Source of the DNA: Pseudomonadota bacterium
GTDB lineage: Bacteria > Pseudomonadota > Gammaproteobacteria > Steroidobacterales > Steroidobacteraceae
Reading direction: 5' to 3'
Assembly (NCBI GenBank): GCA_021815925.1
Contig: JAKAZL010000002.1
Location: forward strand, 84,529 to 148,528
Length of the DNA: 64,000 bases
Positions within the stretch are counted from its first letter, which is position 1. The number at the start of each line of letters is the position of its first letter. The position numbers and the translations under genes were made by a program. A model generated the notes under the pieces. That model ran no database searches, was not told the DNA's origin, and saw only the letters and a program-made list of their open reading frames with translations. Shown one piece after another: positions 33,644-43,103 of this stretch.

Positions 33644-34990
33644 TCAGCGCATCGTGACCAACTCCTCGGCGCTGGTGGGGTGAATGGCCACCGTGTCGTC
33701 GAAATCGGCCTTGGTCGCTCCCATGCGCACCGCCACCGCGAAGCCCTGCATCATCTCGTCCGCACCCGGACCGATGACGTGCACGCCGACCACGCGCCGT
33801 TCGGGCCCGACCGTCACGAGCTTCATATCGCAGCGCGTCTTGTGGTCGGTCATGGCGTGGTACATGGGCACGAAACTCGATTTGAATACCGCGACGTTGC
33901 CATTGCCGTAGTTCTCGCGGGCCGCCTGCTCGGTCAGTCCCACCGTGCCGATCGGCGGATGGCCGAACACCACGGTCGGGATGTTGTGATAATCGAGATG
34001 CCGGTCGGGCTGGCCGCCGAACAAGCGGTCGCTGAGGCGGCGCCCGGCGGCAATCGCCACCGGTGTGAGCTGAGCCCGCCCGGTCACATCGCCGATGGCG
34101 TAGATGCCCGCCGCGCTGGTGAGCTGGTACCGGTCGGTTTGGATGAAGCCCTCCGCGTCACAGGCGACGCCGGCGGCCGGCAGATTCAAGTCCGCGACCG
34201 CGCTGGCCCGGCCGACCGCCCACAGCACGCAGTCGAACGGGCCGAGCCGCCGACCGTCGCGCGTCAGGAGCGTCAACTCGCGCGGCTCACCCTCGAGGGC
34301 GGCCGGTACGGCCTGCTGGTGAATCTCGACGCCCGTCTCGGTGAGGATCTTCAGCATCGACTCCCCGAGCATCGCGTCGAACTGCTTCAGCGCCGTTGCG
34401 GTGCGCAGGACCAGCGCCACGCTCGAGCCGAGCGAGGCGAAAATGCCCGCCAGCTCGACCGCGATGTAGCCGCTGCCGATCACCGCGACCCGCTGCGGCC
34501 TGGCGGTGAGCTCGAAGAATCCGTCCGAGGTGATGCCGTGTGCGGCGCCGGGGATGCCGGGCAGCACGGCGCGTCCGCCGGTGGCGATGATGATGTGCGG
34601 GGCGCTGAGGCGCTCGGCCCCGGCGATCACCGTGCCGCGGTCGGCAAACGCCGCGCGCGCGCGGATGAGCTTCACGCCGCGCTTGGCCAGGTTGGCCGCG
34701 TAGATGCCGTTGAGGCGCTCGATGTACGCGTCGCGCTTGTCCTTGAGCAGCTGCCAGTCGTGACCGTCCGAGCTGAGCGTGAAGCCGTAGCCGCGCGCAT
34801 CGCGCAGGCCTTCGGCCAGGTCGGCCGCGTACCACATGACTTTCTTGGGCACGCACCCGACGTTCACGCACGTGCCGCCGAGGCGGTGCGATTCCAGCAG
34901 CGCCACTTTCGCGCCGTATTCGGCGGCGCGCTGTGCCGCGGCGAGACCGCCGCTGCCGCCGCCGATGACGATGAGGTCGAATGCGCTCAA
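33644..34990 (-). CDS. gor: Glutathione-disulfide reductase
   Basis: The 448-residue flavoenzyme has the FAD motif [15 protein letters not shown], the redox disulfide [17 protein letters not shown], the NADP motif [14 protein letters not shown] and the C-terminal catalytic [11 protein letters not shown]. It reduces oxidised glutathione using NADPH. Length agrees with Escherichia coli Gor (450). It lies just downstream of topA on the same strand, 30 bases after its stop. Confidence 0.95.
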   Translation of the reverse strand: MSAFDLIVIGGGSGGLAAAQRAAEYGAKVALLESHRLGGTCVNVGCVPKKVMWYAADLAEGLRDARGYGFTLSSDGHDWQLLKDKRDAYIERLNGIYAANLAKRGVKLIRARAAFADRGTVIAGAERLSAPHIIIATGGRAVLPGIPGAAHGITSDGFFELTARPQRVAVIGSGYIAVELAGIFASLGSSVALVLRTATALKQFDAMLGESMLKILTETGVEIHQQAVPAALEGEPRELTLLTRDGRRLGPFDCVLWAVGRASAVADLNLPAAGVACDAEGFIQTDRYQLTSAAGIYAIGDVTGRAQLTPVAIAAGRRLSDRLFGGQPDRHLDYHNIPTVVFGHPPIGTVGLTEQAARENYGNGNVAVFKSSFVPMYHAMTDHKTRCDMKLVTVGPERRVVGVHVIGPGADEMMQGFAVAVRMGATKADFDDTVAIHPTSAEELVTMR

Positions 34991-35020
34991 GAGCGGCCCG
35001 TCACGAGTGTCGCTCGCGGA

Positions 35021-37600
35021 TCACGGGGCCGGGCGGGTGCGGCGAGCGGGCTTTGCGGCGCTCTTGGGGCTCTTGGCGCGCTTGCCCGGCGCGCGTGCGC
35101 GGGTCTTGGCCGCGCCAGCCGGCGCCGTGGCGCGCACGCGCGCTGCCGGAGCCTTGCGCGCTGGCGCAGCCGCCGGCTCGGTCGGGGCCGGTGCTGCGGC
35201 GGCGGGCGCGTTCCGTCGAGATCCTGCGCCGCGCTTGGCTGCGCCACGCCCGAAGCGGCCGCGGCCGCGTGCCGGTGCGTTCGCGAGCAGCGTGCGGCAC
35301 TCGTCCAGGGTGAGCGACTTCGGATCGCGGTCCTTGGGGATCTTGGCGTTCTTGCTGCCGTCGGTGACATACGGGCCGTACCGGCCGTTGAGCACCTGGA
35401 TGTTGTCGGTGCCGAAGTCGTGGATGATGCGGTTGGCATCCGCTTCCTGTTTCAGGCGAATCACCTCGAGCGCCCGTTCCAGCGTCACCGTGTACGGATC
35501 GTCCTCCTTCAGCGAGACGTACTTGCTGCCGTACTTCACGTAGGGGCCGAAGCGCCCGACGTTCGCGACCACGGTCTCGCCCTCGGCCGTCGTCCCGAGC
35601 GTGCGCGGCAGCTTGAACAGCTCCATCGCCTGCTCGAGGTTGATCGAGTCCATCTTCTGTCCCGGGCGCAAGCCGGCAAACCGCGGCTTCTCGGCGTCAT
35701 CCTTTGTTCCGATCTGCACGAACGGCCCGAAGCGGCCCATACGCACGCTCACCGGTTTGCCGCTCCCGGGGTCGGTGCCGAGTTCGCGCGCCTGCGCGAC
35801 CTGCTCGCGCGTGACGTTCTTCTCCGTCTGCTCCACCTGGTGGATGAACGGCTTCCAGAACTTCTCGAGTGGCGCGGTCCAGGTCTCCTCGCCGCGCGAG
35901 ACGGCGTCGAGCTCGTCCTCCATGGCCGCCGTGAAGCCGTACTCGACGTAGCGGTGGAAGTGATCGGTGAGGAAACGGTTGACGATTTTGCCGATATCGG
36001 TCGGGATGAATCGCCGGTTGTCCATCTCGACGTACTCGCGGTCCTGCAGCGTCGAGATGATGGTTGCATACGTCGAGGGCCGGCCGATGCCGTGCTCCTC
36101 GAGGGCCTTGACGAGTGACGCCTCGCTGTAGCGAGGCGGCGGCTCGGTGAAGTGCTGCGCGGCATTCAACGCCACCAGGTCCACCCGATCGCCCTCGTGC
36201 AGCGGCGGCAGCGCGTGATCCTCCTCGTCGGCCTTGGCGTCGTCGGTGCCTTCCTGGTAGACGGAGATGTAACCCGGTTTGATCAGCGTCGAGCCGGTGG
36301 CCCGCAGCAGGTGGCGCTGCGGTCCGTCCGGACCGGCGAGCATGTCGGCCGCCACGGTGTCGAAGACCGCCACGGCCATCTGCGAGGCGACCGCCCGCTT
36401 CCAGATGAGCGCGTACAGCCGGTACAGATCATGGTCGATCCGGCCCTCGACGTCCGTCGGGGTGATCGCCGCGGAGGTCGGCCGGATAGCCTCGTGCGCT
36501 TCCTGGGCGTTCTTCGACTTGGTCTTGAAGATGCGCGGCTCCTCGGCGACCTCCTCCTTGCCGTACAGTCGCGCGGCCACGGCGCGGATCTCCTGGACCG
36601 CCTCCTGCGCCAGCGACACCGAGTCGGTACGCATGTAGGTGATGAGTCCCACGTTGCCGTCGCCGAGGTCGAGGCCTTCGTAGAGCTGCTGCGCCAGGCG
36701 CATGGTGCGGCGGGCATTGAAGCCGAGCTTGCGCGCCGCCTCCTGTTGCAGCGTCGAGGTGGTGAACGGCGGGGCGGGGCTGCGCCGCCGCTGCTTGCGG
36801 TCCACCGCGAGCACCTGCAGTTGCCCCGGCGTCGCGAAGTGCGCGCTGTCGCCACGCGCGCCGCAGGCCTGCTGCAGGGTGCTCTGGACCTCGCGCGCAG
36901 TGGCTTCGTCGGTGAAGGAGAACTGCTCGACCTTGCGGCCGCGGTATTCGAGGAGCTTCAGCGGAAAGGGAGCGCGGCCGGCCGCGCTCGTGCTGCTCCC
37001 TTCGCCATCGAGCGTCCAGTATTCGCGCGCGACAAAAGCCTCGATCTCCGCTTCGCGCTCGCAGATCATGCGCAGCGCCGGGCTTTGTACCCGGCCGGCC
37101 GAGAGGCCCCGGCGAACCTTCTTCCAGAGCAACGGCGAGAGATTGAAGCCGACGAGGTAATCGAGCGCGCGGCGCGCCTGCTGGGCATTGACCAGGTCGA
37201 GTGACAGCTCGCGCGGCCGTTCCACCGCCTCGCGGATCGCATTGCGTGTGATCTCGTAGAACACGACGCGATGCACGGTCTTGCCGTCCAGCTCGCCGCG
37301 CTCGCGCAGGATCTCCTTCAGATGCCAGGCGATCGCCTCGCCCTCGCGGTCCGGGTCGGTCGCCAGATACAGCGCCTTGGACTTCTTCAGCCCGCGGGCG
37401 ATGCTCTCGACATGACGCTCATTCTTTTCCAGCACCTGGTAGCGCATGGTGTAGCCGTGGTCGGGATCGACCGCGCCTTCCTTGGGCACCAGGTCGCGGA
37501 CGTGCCCATAGGACGCCAGCACCTCGAAATCCTTGCCCAGGTATTTCTTGATGGTCTTTGCCTTGGCGGGCGACTCAACGACGACCAGATTTTCTGCCAT
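35021..37600 (-). CDS. topA: DNA topoisomerase I with basic C-terminal tail
   Basis: The 859-residue type IA topoisomerase has a TOPRIM domain (VVVESPAKAKTIKKYL, DPDREGEAIAWHL) and catalytic Tyr322 in GLITYMRTDS. Instead of the four-Cys zinc ribbons of the enterobacterial enzyme, the C-terminus carries topoisomerase C-terminal repeats (VRMGRFGPFVQIG, VANVGRFGPYVKYG, LNGRYGPYVTDG). It ends in an Ala/Pro/Arg/Lys-rich tail of about 80 residues. It relaxes negative supercoils. ATG 37600 (MAENLVVVESPAKA) is chosen over the upstream ATG at 37642, which overlaps smg. Confidence 0.96.
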   Translation of the reverse strand: MAENLVVVESPAKAKTIKKYLGKDFEVLASYGHVRDLVPKEGAVDPDHGYTMRYQVLEKNERHVESIARGLKKSKALYLATDPDREGEAIAWHLKEILRERGELDGKTVHRVVFYEITRNAIREAVERPRELSLDLVNAQQARRALDYLVGFNLSPLLWKKVRRGLSAGRVQSPALRMICEREAEIEAFVAREYWTLDGEGSSTSAAGRAPFPLKLLEYRGRKVEQFSFTDEATAREVQSTLQQACGARGDSAHFATPGQLQVLAVDRKQRRRSPAPPFTTSTLQQEAARKLGFNARRTMRLAQQLYEGLDLGDGNVGLITYMRTDSVSLAQEAVQEIRAVAARLYGKEEVAEEPRIFKTKSKNAQEAHEAIRPTSAAITPTDVEGRIDHDLYRLYALIWKRAVASQMAVAVFDTVAADMLAGPDGPQRHLLRATGSTLIKPGYISVYQEGTDDAKADEEDHALPPLHEGDRVDLVALNAAQHFTEPPPRYSEASLVKALEEHGIGRPSTYATIISTLQDREYVEMDNRRFIPTDIGKIVNRFLTDHFHRYVEYGFTAAMEDELDAVSRGEETWTAPLEKFWKPFIHQVEQTEKNVTREQVAQARELGTDPGSGKPVSVRMGRFGPFVQIGTKDDAEKPRFAGLRPGQKMDSINLEQAMELFKLPRTLGTTAEGETVVANVGRFGPYVKYGSKYVSLKEDDPYTVTLERALEVIRLKQEADANRIIHDFGTDNIQVLNGRYGPYVTDGSKNAKIPKDRDPKSLTLDECRTLLANAPARGRGRFGRGAAKRGAGSRRNAPAAAAPAPTEPAAAPARKAPAARVRATAPAGAAKTRARAPGKRAKSPKSAAKPARRTRPAP

Positions 37601-37616
37601 GTGATTTCGCGTCCGA

Positions 37617-38102
37617 TCAGTGCCGCACGAGTTGCCGTTCACTTGCCATCAACGCCTCGAAGCGTGCCAGTGCGGCGTCCTCACCGGGCTGCACGGACAG
37701 CGCCAGGAGCACCACCCATTTGAGCTGCTCGAGCGTCGGCTCCACCACATCGAGCGCCAGGGTGCGCTCGATGACCCGCTCGCGCTGCTCGGGCGTGAGT
37801 ACCCCGTCGCGATCCAGCCGGGTGAGGAAGCCTCGGCACTCCTGCGAGAGCCGCCAGAGCTCCCCGTCGGCGAACACTCGCACGGCCCGCTCGCTCGCGG
37901 CCGGCGCGGCCACCGCGGAGCCCTCGGATCCGGCGGCCAGCACTGAGAGCCACTCCATCGCCTCGGCGACCTCCCCGAGCGTGAACCCCTTGCGGGCCAG
38001 CGCCGAGAAAATCTGCCGGCGGGCCGGGACCTCGGCCGGATCCGACATCATGTAATGGTCGTAAACGTAGATCAGTACGTCGAGAACGCAACCGGTTGTC
38101 AT
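37617..38102 (-). CDS. smg: Smg/DUF494 family protein
   Basis: The 161-residue protein matches the Smg family: VLDVLIYVYDHYM at the start, the helical middle, and LDVVEPTLEQLKWVVLLALS near the C-terminus. Its molecular role is unknown. It is usually encoded between dprA and topA in gammaproteobacteria, as here, where topA follows by 16 bases and a dprA remnant precedes it by 27. Confidence 0.92.
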   Translation of the reverse strand: MTTGCVLDVLIYVYDHYMMSDPAEVPARRQIFSALARKGFTLGEVAEAMEWLSVLAAGSEGSAVAAPAASERAVRVFADGELWRLSQECRGFLTRLDRDGVLTPEQRERVIERTLALDVVEPTLEQLKWVVLLALSVQPGEDAALARFEALMASERQLVRH

Positions 38103-38129
38103 TGAATCAAGCAGTCAGTGCGAAGCGCT

Positions 38130-38321
38130 TCAGCCATGGCGGCCGCCGGGGTACGGCGTGACGCGCCCCGGCACCCCGGGCATCGGCAACATCGAGGGCA
38201 TCGCCTCGCCGAACAGGCCTGATCGGACCGCGAGGGTGTCGTGGGTCACGGGTTCAAAACCGAGCGCATCTAACAGCATTTCATATTCCTTGTCCAATCC
38301 GGTCGCGCTCGGATTTTGCAT
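38130..38321 (-). pseudogene. dprA C-terminal remnant
   Basis: This 63-codon frame sits exactly where dprA normally lies, directly upstream of smg. Its sequence MLLDALGFEPVTHDTLAVRS and the ending GRVTPYPGGRHG resemble the C-terminal winged helix of DprA, where relatives read roughly LLDALGxxPVxxDxLxxRxGL and LELxGRVxxxPGGRYxR. The LELEG-like helix now reads PMPGVPG, which puts prolines in a helix and suggests drift. The Rossmann domain that binds single-stranded DNA is absent. It may still be translated from ATG 38321. Confidence 0.6.
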
Positions 38322-38462
38322 AAGTCACTGAATATACTGGGCAAATGTGACCTGTCGCCCGGCGGCGGACGCTGCCGGGCGAGGACGGCTCGTCGGGGCC
38401 TGCCTGCCGCAGGGCCGTGGTCGGTCCGCTGGCGTGCCGCGAGTTTGCTAGTGTGGCCGCAC

Positions 38463-39305
38463 ATGAAGTACCGCCACGCCCATCACGCCGGCAACTTTGC
38501 CGACGTCCACAAGCACGTGACGCTGCTGGCGCTGCTGGCGGCGCTGCAGCGCAAGGAGAAGGGCCTGCTCTACCTCGAGACGCACGCCGGCCGCGGCGTA
38601 TATGACCTCGGCGAGTCGGCGGCCGAGTCGCGCGCCGGAATCGCGCGTCTCGAGGCGGTCGCCTGCGAGGCGCCGGAGCTGCGGCATTACCTCGATCGGG
38701 TCGCGCAGCTGCGGCGCGCGGGCGGCTCGAAGCACCTGTATCCGGGGTCGCCCTGGCTCGCGGCCAGCGCGCTGCGCGCCCAGGACCGCGGCGTGCTCGT
38801 CGAGGCGCTCGCCGAGGAGGCGCGCGCCCTCGAGCGGGCGCTGGGGCCGGTGGCCGGGCGGGTTCGCATCGAGACCGGCGACGGCTTTGCTCGCCTGCGC
38901 GCCGAGCTGCCGCCTGTCGAGCGCCGCGCGCTGATCCTGATCGATCCGCCCTACGAGCAGACCCGCGAGGATTTTGAGCGGGTGAGGATCGGACTCGCCG
39001 AGGCGCTGCGCCGGCTTGCCACCGGGGTCGTGGCGATCTGGTATCCGATCAAACACGCCCGCGACACCGATCGTTGGCTCGAGGCTGTGGCGCGCGAGCT
39101 CGACCGCGAGGCGCTGGTGTCGCAACTTTGGCTGCACCCGTGCGACTCGCGCGTCGCGCTCAACGGCTCTGGGCTGTTGATCGTCAATCCCCCATACCAA
39201 CTCGATGAGCGCATGAGTCAGTGGTTGCCCGAGCTGTACCGTTGCTTGGGCGGCACGGCACAAGGCGGCTGCGCGGTACAGCCGCTCACGCCGGCGCGAG
39301 CGTGA
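38463..39305 (+). CDS. rlmJ: 23S rRNA (adenine(2030)-N6)-methyltransferase RlmJ
   Basis: The 280-residue enzyme opens with the RlmJ signature MKYRHAHHAGNFADVHKHV. It has the SAM region LETHAGRGVYDL and the catalytic N6-adenine motif IDPPYE (DPPY). It methylates A2030 of 23S rRNA, and relatives are also linked to use of extracellular DNA. ATG 38463 is the conserved start. It is divergent from the dprA remnant, and aroE follows 31 bases downstream. Confidence 0.95.
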   Translation: MKYRHAHHAGNFADVHKHVTLLALLAALQRKEKGLLYLETHAGRGVYDLGESAAESRAGIARLEAVACEAPELRHYLDRVAQLRRAGGSKHLYPGSPWLAASALRAQDRGVLVEALAEEARALERALGPVAGRVRIETGDGFARLRAELPPVERRALILIDPPYEQTREDFERVRIGLAEALRRLATGVVAIWYPIKHARDTDRWLEAVARELDREALVSQLWLHPCDSRVALNGSGLLIVNPPYQLDERMSQWLPELYRCLGGTAQGGCAVQPLTPARA

Positions 39306-39336
39306 CAGAGGCACGGGGCACGGGCAGAATCCAGGC

Positions 39337-40191
39337 ATGGAAGGCAGTGCAGATCAGTATGCCGTGGTGGGTCACCCGGTCGCTCACAGCCTCTCGCCTT
39401 TCATCCATTCGCTGTTCGCGCGGCAGACCGAGCAGTCGCTGACCTATCGCCTGATGGATGTCGCGCCGGAGAAGTTCACCGAGCGCGTGCGGGAGTTCTT
39501 TGCCACCGGCGGGCGGGGTGTGAACGTCACCTTGCCGCACAAGACGCGTGCGTTGGCGCTCGCCGATGAGCTGACGGAACGGGCGCGCCTGGCCGGAGCG
39601 GTGAATACCCTCGCGGTCCGCCGCGATGGCACATTGCTCGGCGACAATACCGACGGGGCGGGGCTGGTGCAGGATCTGGCGGTCAACCTGCGTTGGCCGG
39701 TGCGGGATCGCTCCATACTGCTGATCGGCGCCGGCGGTGCCGCACGTGGGGTGATCGCCCCGCTGCTCGCGCTCGCGCCGCGGCGCATCGTGATTGCCAA
39801 CCGTACCGCCGAGCGGGCGGTGGCGCTCGCTGCGGTATTCGCCGGTCTGGGGGCCCTCGAGGGTTGCGGCTTTGGTGAGCTCGGGGAGCAGCGCTTCGAG
39901 CTGATCATCAACGCCACCTCGGCGAGCCTCACCGGCGAGCTGCCTGCGGTGCCCGCGGCGGCGTTCGGCCCCGACACGCTGTGCTACGACATGGCCTACG
40001 GTCGCGGCGATACCCCGTTCACGCGCTGGGCGCGTGAGCTCGGATGCCGCGACGCGGTGCCCGGATGGGGCATGCTGGTCGAGCAGGCTGCGGAGTCGTT
40101 CCGTCTGTGGCGCGGCGTGCGGCCGCTGACCGCCCCGGTGCTCGCGGCGCTCACTGGGCGCACCTCGGTGCCGGGCGGTGCAGCCGGTTAG
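39337..40191 (+). CDS. aroE: Shikimate dehydrogenase
   Basis: The 284-residue enzyme has VVGHPVAHSLSPFIHSLFA (shikimate binding), GVNVTLPHKTRAL (catalytic Lys), DNTDGAGLVQDL and the NADP motif IGAGGAARGVIAPL with the following NRTAERA. It reduces 3-dehydroshikimate to shikimate in aromatic amino acid biosynthesis. It converges on the LysM gene, and the two stop codons overlap at 40188-40191. Confidence 0.96.
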   Translation: MEGSADQYAVVGHPVAHSLSPFIHSLFARQTEQSLTYRLMDVAPEKFTERVREFFATGGRGVNVTLPHKTRALALADELTERARLAGAVNTLAVRRDGTLLGDNTDGAGLVQDLAVNLRWPVRDRSILLIGAGGAARGVIAPLLALAPRRIVIANRTAERAVALAAVFAGLGALEGCGFGELGEQRFELIINATSASLTGELPAVPAAAFGPDTLCYDMAYGRGDTPFTRWARELGCRDAVPGWGMLVEQAAESFRLWRGVRPLTAPVLAALTGRTSVPGGAAG

Positions 40192-41444
40192 GGGTTCTTT
40201 ACGACATCGCCGTTGGCGATGGTGTGCGAGGCGGCGACCACCAGCGCAAACGACAGATCGCGGTAGGTCTTGAAGACCAGCAGCGTACCGGCACGGTAGT
40301 TGGGCAGCTTCACGCGCGGTGCGAATGCGCTGCTGCCCGAGCCCAACGCGTGGAACAGCCACGCAAACGTCCCGTGAGTGTCGTGTACCACCGAGCCATG
40401 ATGATCGACGGCCAGTACGTCCCCGGGGGCAAGCCCGGCGCGGGTGCCGCGATCCACCACCACGATGTCGTATTGTCCGGCCAGGTCGGCCCCGCCGGTG
40501 CCGCCGATCACCCAGAGGATCTTGCCGCGCACGGGCCGTGAGGGCGCGCGCGGCTCCATCGTCAGCGGGATCGGGGCGTCGGTGCTGATCAGCCGATCGC
40601 CCGGGAAGGTCTCGCGCGCCGCATCGGTCAGCCGGGCGGTCCCCGGAGGTCCATCGGCGGTGATGACCGCCGTGGCCGTGTAGGTGCCCAGATAGCCGTA
40701 TACGTGTCCGAAGCCGAGGTCCCCGGGCTCACGCAGCTTCTCGCCGACGTGGATCACGCTGTAGCGCGCGTGCGGATGGCGGCCGAGATCGCTGACGTAG
40801 GTGACCGAGCCGTTGCCGGCGACCTGGTGCTTGCTGCGGAAGGCGATCACGTGCGGGGCCCGGCTCACCTGGCCGGCGCTGAGGACGACCGGACGGGCGA
40901 GGAACGCAGCAATGGCTGTGTACGGGATGGTCGGGATGGCGGCCGTGATGGGCGTACTGTGCAGGCTCGGCTCCAGCCGCACCGTCGGCTCCCCGCCGGC
41001 CGGCGGGCGCAGGGAGCTGGCATGCACGAGGCGGATCGAGGGCTTGCCGCCCTGGCCGTAACTGAGTGCCAGGACGTCACCGGGGTAGATCAGGTGGGGG
41101 TTGTGGATCTGGGGATTGAGGTACCAGACCTCGGGCCAGTCCCACGGGTTGCGCAGGAACATCGAGGCGATGCCCCATAGCGTGTCGCCCCGCTTGACCG
41201 TATAGGTCATCGGCGCGCTGCGGCGGATGATCGGAGCCGATTCATCCACAGCCGCCGCGGCCGGTGGCGGCGCTGCGCTCGCAGCGGCCGGCGGTGGAGG
41301 GGGCGGCGGCGCTGAGGCAGCCGCGACGGTCCGGCTCGTCCCGTGCACGGCGGCGCAGGCCGCCAGGAGGGCCGGAAACCCGCCCGCCAGCAGGAGGCGG
41401 GCACAGCGAATCTGTTTCGACGCCATGGCCGCGTATAATTGCAT
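40188..41444 (-). CDS. LysM domain lipoprotein
   Basis: The roughly 418-residue envelope protein has an N-terminal signal with a lipobox-like LLAAC, a Pro/Ala-rich linker, a LysM domain starting YTVKRGDTLWGIASMFL near residue 83, and a long C-terminal domain with VVDRGTRAGLAPGDVLAVDH. Such genes lie divergent from def in gammaproteobacteria and next to dprA. The start may be ATG 41444, behind GGGGTG, or ATG 41426. Peptidoglycan binding is expected, and the role of the C-terminal half is unknown. Confidence 0.85.
   Translation of the reverse strand: MQLYAAMASKQIRCARLLLAGGFPALLAACAAVHGTSRTVAAASAPPPPPPPAAASAAPPPAAAAVDESAPIIRRSAPMTYTVKRGDTLWGIASMFLRNPWDWPEVWYLNPQIHNPHLIYPGDVLALSYGQGGKPSIRLVHASSLRPPAGGEPTVRLEPSLHSTPITAAIPTIPYTAIAAFLARPVVLSAGQVSRAPHVIAFRSKHQVAGNGSVTYVSDLGRHPHARYSVIHVGEKLREPGDLGFGHVYGYLGTYTATAVITADGPPGTARLTDAARETFPGDRLISTDAPIPLTMEPRAPSRPVRGKILWVIGGTGGADLAGQYDIVVVDRGTRAGLAPGDVLAVDHHGSVVHDTHGTFAWLFHALGSGSSAFAPRVKLPNYRAGTLLVFKTYRDLSFALVVAASHTIANGDVVKNP
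41434..41439 (+). promoter_or_regulatory. Candidate -10 box for the def operon
   Basis: A perfect TATAAT lies between the divergent LysM start codons and def, about 125 bp upstream of the def ATG. No convincing -35 hexamer was found at 16-18 bp. It overlaps the 5' end of the LysM reading frame. Confidence 0.4.
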
Positions 41445-41564
41445 GTCGGCACCCCGTGTACGGCGATTTAATGTCAAGCTGTGCATCCGGTCACGGTCGC
41501 GGGGCGACCGGCGGTCCGGTCGGGCCCCCAGGAACCCGTTCCCCCAATCGCGACTCCAACCTTC

Positions 41565-42101
41565 ATGGCGCTCAAAACGATACTCGAGTTTCCCGACCCG
41601 CGGCTGCGCACGCGGGCTCAGCCCGTCGTTCGCTTCGATGCCAGCCTGCACCGCCTGATCGAGGACATGCTCGAGACCATGTACGCCGCGCCGGGCATTG
41701 GCTTGGCGGCCACGCAGGTCGACGTGCACCAGCGTCTCATTGTCATCGATGTCTCGGAGACGCACAACGAGCCGCTGGTCCTGATCAATCCGCAGATCAT
41801 CGCGCGGGAGGGCGAGGCGAGCACCGAGGAGGGGTGTCTCTCGGTGCCCGGCATTTTCGATGCGGTCATGCGCGCCGCGCGCATCCGCGTGCGTGCCCAG
41901 GACCGTACCGGCCAGGTCTTCGAGCGGGACTGCGATGAGCTGCTGGCGGTGTGCGTCCAGCACGAGATGGACCACCTCGACGGCAAGCTGTTCGTGGACT
42001 ACCTGTCGAACCTCAAGCGTGACCGGATCCGCAAGAAGCTGGAGAAGGAGCGCAAGGGCCGGACGCAGCGCAGCGTCCGCGCGACCTCCGCGGCGCTGTA
42101 A
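41565..42101 (+). CDS. def: Peptide deformylase
   Basis: The 178-residue metalloenzyme has the three deformylase motifs [18 protein letters not shown] (metal Cys) and QHEMDHLDG (metal His pair and catalytic Glu). It removes the formyl group from nascent proteins. A basic C-terminal extension ([14 protein letters not shown]) resembles that of relatives. ATG 41565 ([14 protein letters not shown]) is the conserved start. fmt follows after 12 bases. Confidence 0.97.
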   Translation: MALKTILEFPDPRLRTRAQPVVRFDASLHRLIEDMLETMYAAPGIGLAATQVDVHQRLIVIDVSETHNEPLVLINPQIIAREGEASTEEGCLSVPGIFDAVMRAARIRVRAQDRTGQVFERDCDELLAVCVQHEMDHLDGKLFVDYLSNLKRDRIRKKLEKERKGRTQRSVRATSAAL

Positions 42102-42113
42102 CTGGGCGCTGCG

Positions 42114-43103
42114 GTGCTCGAGCCGACTCCCTTGCGGGTGGCGTTCGCCGGAACGCCGCAGTTCGCACTGCCCGTCCTGCTCGAGCTGCTGCATTCGCAC
42201 CATCGTCTGGTTGGCGTCCTGACTCAGCCCGACCGCCCGCAGGGTCGCGGTCGGCAGCTCACCGCCTCGCCGGTCAAGCTCGCGGCTCAGGCAAGTGTCC
42301 CCGTCCACCAGCCCGCCTCGCTGAAGACACCGGCCGACTGGGCCTGCCTGCTCGAGTGGCGGCCGGATGTGCTCGTCGTGGTCGCCTACGGGCTCATTCT
42401 GCCCCAGGCCGTGCTCGATCTGCCGCCGCTCGGATGCCTGAACGTGCATGCCTCGCTGCTGCCCCGCTGGCGCGGTGCGGCGCCGATCGAGCGCGCACTG
42501 CTCGCCGGCGACGCGGAAACCGGTCTGACGGTGATGCGCATGGAGGCCGGCCTCGATACCGGCCCGATCCTGCTGCAGCGGCGGGTGCCGATCGAGCCGC
42601 TCGACACCGGTGGCAGTCTGCGCGACCGCCTGGCGGATCTGTCCGGGCCGCTGCTGCTGGAGGCCCTGGCAGGGTGGGCGGACGGTACGCTGACCGCCCG
42701 GGCGCAGCCGGACGAGGGCGTCACGTACGCGCGCAAGCTCGACAAGCGTGATGCCGAGATCCATTGGGGCGACCCGGCCGAACAGATCGAGCGCCAGATC
42801 CGGGCCTTGCGACCGCGGGCAACGGCCGAAACCGTGCGGCTCGATGCTGACAGCGCTGCCGAGGAGCGGCTGCTGGTGCATGCCGCGCGCCTCGGGCCCC
42901 GGACCGGCCCGGCGGCCGAGCCGGGCGAGATTCTCGCCGTGCACGGCAGTCATCAGGACGGCTACATCCGCGTGCAGTGCGGCAGCGGCAGCCTCGAGCT
43001 GCTCAGGCTGCAGCGGCCCGGCGGCTCGCCGCAGAGCGCCGGGGTGTTCGCGAGTGGCCACCGCCCGCTGCAGCCGCACATGCGGCTGGGTCGGGCGCGT
43101 TGA
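42114..43103 (+). CDS. fmt: Methionyl-tRNA formyltransferase
   Basis: The 329-residue enzyme has RVAFAGTPQFALPVL at the start, the folate-site NVHASLLPRWRGAAPIERAL with catalytic Asn/His, DTGPIL, and a C-terminal OB-like tRNA-binding domain. It formylates Met-tRNA(fMet). The start is GTG 42114. The stop overlaps the TTG start of rsmB, so the two are probably coupled. Confidence 0.95.
   Translation: MLEPTPLRVAFAGTPQFALPVLLELLHSHHRLVGVLTQPDRPQGRGRQLTASPVKLAAQASVPVHQPASLKTPADWACLLEWRPDVLVVVAYGLILPQAVLDLPPLGCLNVHASLLPRWRGAAPIERALLAGDAETGLTVMRMEAGLDTGPILLQRRVPIEPLDTGGSLRDRLADLSGPLLLEALAGWADGTLTARAQPDEGVTYARKLDKRDAEIHWGDPAEQIERQIRALRPRATAETVRLDADSAAEERLLVHAARLGPRTGPAAEPGEILAVHGSHQDGYIRVQCGSGSLELLRLQRPGGSPQSAGVFASGHRPLQPHMRLGRAR

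Noticed and set aside
33584-36118. An 844-codon frame antisense to gor and topA
   Set aside because: It spans two well-supported genes and has no recognisable domain.
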